Source: JAITMY01 sp031553765
Lineage (GTDB): Bacteria > Bacteroidota > Bacteroidia > Bacteroidales > UBA932
Length of the DNA: 64,000 nucleotides
Reading direction: 5' to 3'
NCBI GenBank assembly: GCA_031553765.1
Contig: JAVBKY010000001.1
Span: 62,001-126,000, forward strand
Positions 58,131-64,000 of this stretch are shown here, one piece after another. Numbering within the stretch: position 1 is the first letter of the stretch; each line of letters starts with the position of its first letter. The notes under the pieces are model-generated. The model did not search any database and was not told where the DNA came from. It saw only the letters and a list, made by a program, of their open reading frames with translations. Position numbers and translations under genes: made by a program.

Positions 58131-59198
58131 TTAAGACAATCGGGCATTAGCAAAAAAATCGGCGTCGCCCCCTAAAATCGTAGCGGCTTCATATGCTTTC
58201 TCCTCTCTAAAAATAACACTTAAAATTATCTTTATTAGCGATATAACGTTTTTTATTAGAGGTAGTACAATGTTTTTCCTAAGTACATTTTTCATTGTTC
58301 TATCCTTATACTCCTTTTTACCCCAAGGCGTCTGTACTCTGTACTTCCAGTACAACCTTTGCATTTTCTTATCACACATATAATGCCATGGTTTACAAGA
58401 ACCTGCAATATGAATAACGCAAGGATGCTCCACTGCTTGCCGAAGTTGCTTTGCCGGATAGTTGGAGAAAACAGCATCATAAGCTACCGCTGTATTCCAC
58501 CAAGGGGAGAGTGCATGAAAATTTCCATTAATAACATGATTCAGCGCATCCTGATCTGCGGAAAAAACTTTATCGGGGTGTTCCGCTATAAATAGCAACG
58601 CCTTCTCCCCGACAGCATTTACTCTCCAGTATTTCAAGTTGATAACTTGTATGCCGGCATTAAAATAGCTGGAATTTTCACTCAACTCCAAACTTCTATA
58701 TACTCTATGCCAATACGCTTCATAAATCCACGGATTAACCAATGGCCTTTCGTAGAAGTTTAAATTTGTTAATCTTCGCAACTTGTACTTGGGGTCATAC
58801 TCTCTAACAGCGCATAATGGTTTGGTTAAATCGGCATCTTTAACAATATCCAATATATTCCCTTGCACGATAGTATCACAGTCAAGATAAATAATGTGGC
58901 TATCCTCCTTCAGCAAAGCAGGAGCAAAAAGCCTCAAGTAGGTATTAAATCCCGTTAAGTGGCTTGCAACTTTAACATCCTTAATTGTATCTCTTAAAAC
59001 CTGTTCATCCACTTCATAAAATGCCAAGGACAAAATCTTACCCTGAAAATGATTTGATAAAACAGCGCGCGCTTCCTCATTCAAATCGTAGTAAATCACA
59101 ACAAACTCCAACATTTCCGGACAGTTCTGAATAATGGATTCCATCACCGTAGCCGCATGGGGAGCGTAGCCCGTATCAAAAGTTAGAAGGACTTTCAT
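58131..59198 (-). CDS. Glycosyltransferase family 8, copy 1
   Basis: The 355-residue GT-A enzyme is of the LgtC/GspA type: MKVLLTFDTGYAPHAATVM, D106-C-D108 in IIYLDCDTIV, YFNAGIQVINL, the QDALNHVINGNF motif and an HIAGSCKPWHY metal/donor motif. Family knowledge: retaining galactosyl- or glucosyltransferases. The C-terminal ~60 residues are basic and hydrophobic and probably bind the membrane. A tandem paralogue lies directly upstream. Confidence 0.9.
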   Translation of the reverse strand: MKVLLTFDTGYAPHAATVMESIIQNCPEMLEFVVIYYDLNEEARAVLSNHFQGKILSLAFYEVDEQVLRDTIKDVKVASHLTGFNTYLRLFAPALLKEDSHIIYLDCDTIVQGNILDIVKDADLTKPLCAVREYDPKYKLRRLTNLNFYERPLVNPWIYEAYWHRVYRSLELSENSSYFNAGIQVINLKYWRVNAVGEKALLFIAEHPDKVFSADQDALNHVINGNFHALSPWWNTAVAYDAVFSNYPAKQLRQAVEHPCVIHIAGSCKPWHYMCDKKMQRLYWKYRVQTPWGKKEYKDRTMKNVLRKNIVLPLIKNVISLIKIILSVIFREEKAYEAATILGGDADFFANARLS

Positions 59199-59210
59199 AT
59201 TTCAATTTCT

Positions 59211-60275
59211 CTAACGAAGTCGAGCATGAGCATAAAAAGAGTTGTCTGCCTTGTTGGATTTGAAAAGAGATGCAACCAAATCTCCTCTGCTCTTTCCTAA
59301 TAACATTACTAGGCAATTTTTTATCAATATTATACACGGGTAGTAAACATATCTTTTTAGCCTTTGCTTAAGCTTCACATCATCATATTTTAATTGCGGC
59401 CAAGGCGTAAGGCTTCTATACTTCATATATAGCTTACAAATTGCCGGATGAGTAGCGTAATGCCATGGCTTGATGGGGCCTGCAAAATGCATAATTTTAG
59501 GATTACTATACGCCTGCTCCAGCTCTTCTCTCGTATAATTTGTAAACACTCCACTTTCCGCAACAATAGTATTCCATTGAGGTGCTAACTCAAAGTAATT
59601 TCCACCTATAACATGATTCAACGCATCCTGATCAGCAGAAAAAACCTTGCCAGGATTTTCAATCAAAAATTTTATGGCCTTCTCACCAATACCATGCTCT
59701 CGCCAGTAGGCCAAGTTAACTATCATAACACCTGAGTTAAAATAACCTACCTCCTCATTCAACCCTAAGCCTTTATACGCCCGACACCAATACGCCTCAT
59801 AAATCCATGAATCAACGAAACTTTTTTCCCTCGAACTCAACTCCATCAAATTTCTAAACTTATACTTCGGATTATATTCGGTTACGGCACATAAGGGCTT
59901 TGTTAAATCGGCATTCTTGACAATGTTCAATATATTCTCTTTCACAATAACATCACAGTCAAGATAAACAACATGATCGTCCTCCTTCAAAATCGTTGGA
60001 GCAAAAAGCCTCAGATAAGTACTAAGGCTTGTCAAGTGCTCTGCTACTCTAACATCCTTAATTGTCTTCTTCATGGCTTGTTCATCAACCTCATAAAATA
60101 ACAAGGAAGAAACTTTACCTTGAAAATGATTTGATAGAATAGTTCGCGTTTCCTCATTCAAATCACAGTATATTACCGCAAAATCCAACTTCTCTGGACA
60201 ATTCTGAATAATAGACTCCATCACCGTTGCCGCATGGGGAGCATATCCGGTATCAAATGTTAGCAGTATTTTCAT
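59211..60275 (-). CDS. Glycosyltransferase family 8, copy 2
   Basis: The 354-residue paralogue of the next gene has the same motif set (VVYLDCDVIV, YFNSGVMIVNL, QDALNHVIGGNY, HFAGPIKPWHY). The first ~150 residues and the motifs are highly similar; the acceptor-side and C-terminal regions diverge, which suggests duplication followed by change of acceptor. 12 bp separate the two genes. Confidence 0.9.
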   Translation of the reverse strand: MKILLTFDTGYAPHAATVMESIIQNCPEKLDFAVIYCDLNEETRTILSNHFQGKVSSLLFYEVDEQAMKKTIKDVRVAEHLTSLSTYLRLFAPTILKEDDHVVYLDCDVIVKENILNIVKNADLTKPLCAVTEYNPKYKFRNLMELSSREKSFVDSWIYEAYWCRAYKGLGLNEEVGYFNSGVMIVNLAYWREHGIGEKAIKFLIENPGKVFSADQDALNHVIGGNYFELAPQWNTIVAESGVFTNYTREELEQAYSNPKIMHFAGPIKPWHYATHPAICKLYMKYRSLTPWPQLKYDDVKLKQRLKRYVYYPCIILIKNCLVMLLGKSRGDLVASLFKSNKADNSFYAHARLR

Positions 60276-60278
60276 AGT

Positions 60279-61202
60279 TTATCTTTTCTTGTAAAATGCC
60301 ACAACCGTGTGATTATGCTGCTTTCTATTTCTGAACCTAAACACCTTCATAAATCCTCCACAAAAAAATCCAACTACACGCCTTGTTAAAGACACATCTA
60401 TAACTCGTGGCCTTAGCATCCTTGACTGAAGCCAGGTATGCGTTGCAGAGTAAAGGTTCTCATCAGACATGAGTTCATGTTCGATTGACAACAACTCTAA
60501 GTTGAAAAGTATTGCTACATTTTTCAACATCTTGTCAGAATAGCGGGTGCAATGGTGCGGCGGCATATTTAATGCGTTATTGATAGCATTTTTTATAAAC
60601 CCATCTTCGCTTGGCACCGCTACAATCAAAATTCCGTTAGGCTTCAACGCAAGCACGCAGCTTTCAACAAAAGACCTTGGGTTGGCAACATGCTCCAGCA
60701 CCTGAAATGAGCAAACAACATCGTAGCTATTGGGATGCTTTAAGGCATACTCCTCTACCATTTCCGGATGTAGTACAACACTATTTTCCGCTGCCAGCCG
60801 AATAGCCTCTTGAGAAAACTCTAACCCCACATAGCGATCATTCGGCTTTAAGTAAGCCCTAAACGCACCCTTACCCGCCCCTACCTCTAAAACACTTATA
60901 TTTGCCGTAGTTAAACCCAACAAAAATTGCTGTGCAATGCTATACTCCTCTTTTGTGTCAGAATAGTAGTTCGGGATTTGCTGCAGCAACTCGTACAAGC
61001 TCTCATCGCCCAAAACCATCGGGTAAAAATGCCGCAGAGAGCAATTCAAGCACTCATAGTATTTAATAGATTCTCCCTTTAACAAATACGAAAAGTCCTT
61101 ACCAAATGTTTTCAGATACAGCGCCACTATATCAGAAGACTTAATGGTTTCCAACAATCTTTGGTGGGTGGCTCCACACATAGGGCAACGTACATTCTCC
61201 AT
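60279..61202 (-). CDS. Class I SAM-dependent methyltransferase with N-terminal zinc ribbon
   Basis: The 307-residue product has Cys pairs C6-x2-C9 and C51-x2-C54 near the N-terminus, then a Rossmann methyltransferase domain with motif I VLEVGAGKG, post-I GLEFSQEAI and a VCSFQVLEHVANP motif. This layout is typical of sugar- or lipid-modifying methyltransferases in polysaccharide clusters. It lies 3 bp upstream of the GT8 pair. Confidence 0.88.
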   Translation of the reverse strand: MENVRCPMCGATHQRLLETIKSSDIVALYLKTFGKDFSYLLKGESIKYYECLNCSLRHFYPMVLGDESLYELLQQIPNYYSDTKEEYSIAQQFLLGLTTANISVLEVGAGKGAFRAYLKPNDRYVGLEFSQEAIRLAAENSVVLHPEMVEEYALKHPNSYDVVCSFQVLEHVANPRSFVESCVLALKPNGILIVAVPSEDGFIKNAINNALNMPPHHCTRYSDKMLKNVAILFNLELLSIEHELMSDENLYSATHTWLQSRMLRPRVIDVSLTRRVVGFFCGGFMKVFRFRNRKQHNHTVVAFYKKR

Positions 61203-61204
61203 TC

Positions 61205-62650
61205 TTAGCGTGCGTGTCGTTTGATTCGACCAACCACAATCTCTATCAGCTGCTGCATTAAATAGTTCTTTGTTATCAGCAGTAATGCAAAATATACCAC
61301 TACCGCGCTACACACAAAAACACACAAAAACGCAAGATTGTGCGCTATGAGCTTTGTGCAAAAGTAGTACAGTACAAAAAATGGCAACGTAAATAGCACA
61401 GCAGTACCCATTGCCGACCATCGCACTCTCACCTGAGTGTATTTGTACACAAAGTATAGCAAAAGTCCTATTTGAAAACCTTCGGCAGCTACCGCCACAG
61501 CCGAAGCACCCACCGCACCATAGCGTGGAATAAGTAGCAGGTTAAGAGCAAGCGAAAGCAAAGCGGTGCAAATAGTAGCAATTAAAACTTTTTTTTCATT
61601 CCCAAATGCCATTAGAATGTTGAGCGAAAAAAAGGAATTAATCATTACCACAATAACCTTGAACGATAGGATTTGCATGGGAAGAATACTTCCAACAAAC
61701 TCTCCCCCAAAGAAAAGCGGCACAAAGCGGGAGGCAATCAAGCACAATCCAATCGCCACCGGAATAATAAACAAAGCCGTGAGGTCAAATGTTTTTTGCA
61801 GCAGCTGATTATTGGCCGCGTGATCATTTTTATGATTATTTTCCGACAACCTGGGTAGAAGAGCCGTATTGATGGCAGCAAAGGACATCATAATCAGCAT
61901 AAGGATTTTATTGGCCGAAGTAAAGTACCCTACCTCCTCATAGGTGGATAAAAAACCCAGCATCAGCACATCCAACATTATAAAAATGCTTATGGCCACG
62001 TTGGAGCCAAGAAAAACAAACATAGGTTTTACGTGCTGCCTTATATTCAAGTTTGCTAAGCAAATGCGTAACCCTTGCCCATACGCGTAGAGCAGATTCC
62101 AAATGTGCGCACCTACCATCGAAAAAGCTGAAATCAAAAGGTATGGAATAACATCCTCTCGTTGTCGCACAAAAATAAATAGCGAAGCAAAAGCAACCAC
62201 TTTTATTACAAGCGAACGAATAGTGATGATTTTAAAATTTTCCCTTCCTTGAAAATACCAATCCATTGAAACAGGTGTAAAGTAAAGGCTTATGCCGGCA
62301 ATGGCCAGTATGGCACGATTCGCCTGTAGTTCCGGAATAGTAAAAATGGTTGCAAGAAAAAGTAAAGTAGCAACAAGCGTGCTTATGGAGGTAATTCTAA
62401 AAAGTTCCGAAAAAATTTGCGAGCCCTTCTCCTGATCATGCTTATATTTAGCCAACTCACGCACCCCGTATAAATTCACACCAAGTGCCGCAAATAAGAC
62501 AAAATAGCTAACATAAGTTAGCGCAAAATTCACCACTCCAATATTACTTACCCCCAGTACACGCGAAATGTAAGGGACTGTAACAATGGGAAAAACCATG
62601 TTAACTACATTGAGTAAAACGCTGTAAAATATATTTTTCTTTACGGACAT
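61205..62650 (-). CDS. Oligosaccharide flippase (Wzx-type)
   Basis: The start at 62650 (MSVKKNIFYSVLLNVVNMVF) matches the family; the longer frame to 62710 overlaps the divergent gene. The 481-residue MATE-like protein has ~14 membrane segments, with P-I-V-T-V-P-Y-I-S-R-V-L-G as the family's N-terminal signature and the FQGREN loop. Family knowledge: Wzx moves lipid-linked repeat units across the inner membrane. First gene of the minus-strand operon. No priming glycosyltransferase or export gene lies in the window. Confidence 0.9.
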   Translation of the reverse strand: MSVKKNIFYSVLLNVVNMVFPIVTVPYISRVLGVSNIGVVNFALTYVSYFVLFAALGVNLYGVRELAKYKHDQEKGSQIFSELFRITSISTLVATLLFLATIFTIPELQANRAILAIAGISLYFTPVSMDWYFQGRENFKIITIRSLVIKVVAFASLFIFVRQREDVIPYLLISAFSMVGAHIWNLLYAYGQGLRICLANLNIRQHVKPMFVFLGSNVAISIFIMLDVLMLGFLSTYEEVGYFTSANKILMLIMMSFAAINTALLPRLSENNHKNDHAANNQLLQKTFDLTALFIIPVAIGLCLIASRFVPLFFGGEFVGSILPMQILSFKVIVVMINSFFSLNILMAFGNEKKVLIATICTALLSLALNLLLIPRYGAVGASAVAVAAEGFQIGLLLYFVYKYTQVRVRWSAMGTAVLFTLPFFVLYYFCTKLIAHNLAFLCVFVCSAVVVYFALLLITKNYLMQQLIEIVVGRIKRHAR

Positions 62651-62717
62651 AAAACGCCAAATTACAAAAGATGTAAAGTTACATTTTTTCACCGTGCAAA
62701 CCATTGTCAAATAAACT

Positions 62718-62725
62718 TATCTTTG
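62718..62725 (+). promoter_or_regulatory. Candidate -7 box (TATCTTTG) of the C_GCAxxG_C_C gene
   Basis: Exact TAnnTTTG 18 bp before the ATG at 62743. It favours that start over the upstream TTG at 62704. Confidence 0.5.
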
Positions 62726-62742
62726 TAAAAACACATTTTGCA

Positions 62743-63210
62743 ATGATTAACATTGATGAACGAGTTGCCCATGCCGTGTCCCTTTTCAAAGATAAAGGGT
62801 ACAACTGTGCTCAAGCCGTTTTTTTAGCATACGCCGATTTATTTGATATAGAAGAAAATACAGCAGCAGCCATAGCAGCACCTTTTGGCGGCGGGTTAGG
62901 TCGCCTGCGTGAAGTGTGCGGCGCCGTAAGCGGCATGTGTATGGTAGCCGGGTTGCGCTACCCGTATACCGACCCCAAAGACTTGGAGAAGAAAAAGCGT
63001 CTATACTCCATTGAACAAAAGTTGGCTACCAAATTTACTGAGGAAAACGGTGCCATTGTATGCCGCGAATTACTTGGGCTTTCGCAGAAAAAGGACTCTC
63101 CCACTCCATCGGAACGCACGCCTGAGTACTACGCCAAACGCCCCTGCGCGGAATACGTGGCCTCGGCGGCAAGGATTGTGGGCGAAAAGCTTAATTCAAC
63201 GGATAATTGA
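62743..63210 (+). CDS. C_GCAxxG_C_C family protein
   Basis: The 155-residue product has the family cysteine set: GYNCAQAV, REVCGAVSGMCM, VCRELLG and RPCAEYV. Family knowledge: a small putative redox or metal-binding family found mainly in anaerobes, often near redox carriers; function unknown. Start at 62743 (MINIDERVAHAV). It is divergent from the flippase. Its TGA stop lies in the first units of a heptamer array. Confidence 0.88.
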   Translation: MINIDERVAHAVSLFKDKGYNCAQAVFLAYADLFDIEENTAAAIAAPFGGGLGRLREVCGAVSGMCMVAGLRYPYTDPKDLEKKKRLYSIEQKLATKFTEENGAIVCRELLGLSQKKDSPTPSERTPEYYAKRPCAEYVASAARIVGEKLNSTDN

Positions 63211-63256
63211 CAATGAACAATTTATTATCCGTTATCCATTGTCAGCTGTCCATTAA
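63201..63256 (+). repeat. Eight 7-bp units before the GH28 gene
   Basis: Degenerate heptamers (GGATAAT, TGACAAT, later CCGTTAT, CCATTGT and CCATTAA) overlap the upstream stop codon and end 9 bp before the ATG at 63266. Confidence 0.65.
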
Positions 63257-63265
63257 AATATTGCC

Positions 63266-64000
63266 ATGAAAAAACTCCTTCCCCTACTTGCTTTATTCTT
63301 GCTTGGTTGCGGCACGCAACCCGAAACTGCCGAAAGCGTTATTGCCCGTATTAAAGCACCAGTATTTTCCAACAACATATTTGATGTAACAGAGCTTGGT
63401 GCCATAGGTGATAGCGTTACGGACTGCAAACCGGCCTTCGACGCAGCCATTGCGGCATGTAAGCAGGATGGCAGCGGTAGCGTAGTAGTTCCCGCGGGAA
63501 TCTACCTTTTGAATGGCCCTATTCACCTTGTGAGTAACATGAATTTGCACTTGGAGGAAGGCTCACGGCTTAAGTTCAGCAGTAACCCAGCCCACTATTT
63601 ACCCGTAGTAAAAACCAGCTGGGAGGGAACATTTTTGTACAGCTATAGCCCGTTTATTTATGGCTATCAGCTGGAAAATGTTGCCATAACAGGCAGTGGT
63701 GTAATTGACGGAGAGGGTTCTAAAACATTCTCACCATGGTATCCGTTGCAGGATGCTGACCAGCAGCTGTCGCGCGAAATGAACCACAAAAATGTGCCCG
63801 TTGAAGAGCGCGTATTTGGCGAGGGGCACTACCTGCGCCCCCATTTAGTGCAGCTATATGGTTGTAATAATATTTTGATTGAAGGCGTGCGCTTGGAGGA
63901 TTCGCCCTTTTGGTGTGTACACCTGCTGGAATGCCGTAACGCCACCGTGCGAGGCATCAGCTTTTCGGCATACAATAGAAATAACGACGGTATTGACCCC
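63266..64000 (+). CDS. Glycoside hydrolase family 28 (polygalacturonase-like), 3' truncated
   Basis: The frame is open from the ATG at 63266 to the window end (245 codons seen). It starts with a lipoprotein signal peptide (MKKLLPLLALFLLGC; Cys 15). It then has the GH28 entry motif FDVTELGAIGDS and D-C-K-P-A-F-D-A-A-I, VVPAGIYLLNGPIHL, GSGVIDGEG and the start of the catalytic core, NNDGIDP, at the window edge. Family knowledge: inverting hydrolases of pectin galacturonan. The catalytic Asp pair and C-terminal half are outside the window. It fits with the GH43 gene as part of pectin or hemicellulose use. Confidence 0.9.
   Translation, partial: MKKLLPLLALFLLGCGTQPETAESVIARIKAPVFSNNIFDVTELGAIGDSVTDCKPAFDAAIAACKQDGSGSVVVPAGIYLLNGPIHLVSNMNLHLEEGSRLKFSSNPAHYLPVVKTSWEGTFLYSYSPFIYGYQLENVAITGSGVIDGEGSKTFSPWYPLQDADQQLSREMNHKNVPVEERVFGEGHYLRPHLVQLYGCNNILIEGVRLEDSPFWCVHLLECRNATVRGISFSAYNRNNDGIDP

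Overview
The window looks like a chromosomal piece of an uncultured or unnamed Bacteroidales (phylum Bacteroidota). The reasons are: the block rpmB-rpmG-DUF4295-ftsY-rimO; promoters of the TTTG-N19/20-TAnnTTTG type in front of several genes; type IX secretion (T9SS) features, namely a C-terminal type A sorting domain, YDG repeat proteins and a PorV/PorQ-like barrel; a membrane-anchored AraC regulator; GH43, GH28 and DUF5060/DUF5605-type glycosidases; and a membrane pyrophosphatase with the K+-dependence signature. No rRNA, CRISPR array or prophage was seen. One tRNA (Lys, anticodon TTT) is present.

Layout. 0-9 kb: the end of an acyl-CoA dehydratase activase-like gene, ndk, an unusual fused ABC transporter, an M3 peptidase lipoprotein and a DUF456 membrane protein. 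9-20 kb (minus strand): a cell-surface locus of an ORF6N-domain gene, a 1870-residue beta-helix protein ending in a YDG module, a four-YDG protein, a YDG/cadherin-like protein with a T9SS sorting domain, and an OmpA-family protein. 20-27 kb (mostly minus): an AraC-type regulator, rimO, ftsY, DUF4295, rpmG, rpmB, tRNA-Lys, a DUF1893 protein and nfo. 27-30 kb: a persulfide/CoA-disulfide multidomain enzyme with a MarR regulator. 30-38.8 kb: a tyrosine recombinase, purT and a complete RND efflux operon, bracketed by a 27-bp direct repeat (25/27 identical), so possibly a small integrated island. 39-51 kb: pssA, a PorV/PorQ-like barrel, glutaminyl-peptide cyclotransferase, two divergent glycosidase genes, a CPA2 antiporter, an unknown lipoprotein, hppA and a DUF985 cupin. 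51.5-62.7 kb: a minus-strand surface-polysaccharide operon with flippase, polymerase, glycosyltransferases, acyltransferase and methyltransferase. 62.7-64 kb: a C_GCAxxG_C_C protein and the start of a GH28 pectinase.

The most unusual pattern is outside the genes. At least eleven intergenic sites carry arrays with a 7-bp period. The unit sequence differs from site to site, but the period is shared. Several arrays run in register up to the start codon, including two TTG starts. They resemble in concept the heptanucleotide STRRs of filamentous cyanobacteria. Two further leaders have a 9-bp period. The second signal is the direct-repeat-bounded recombinase/efflux segment. Domain and family names come from reading motifs by eye; no database search was run.
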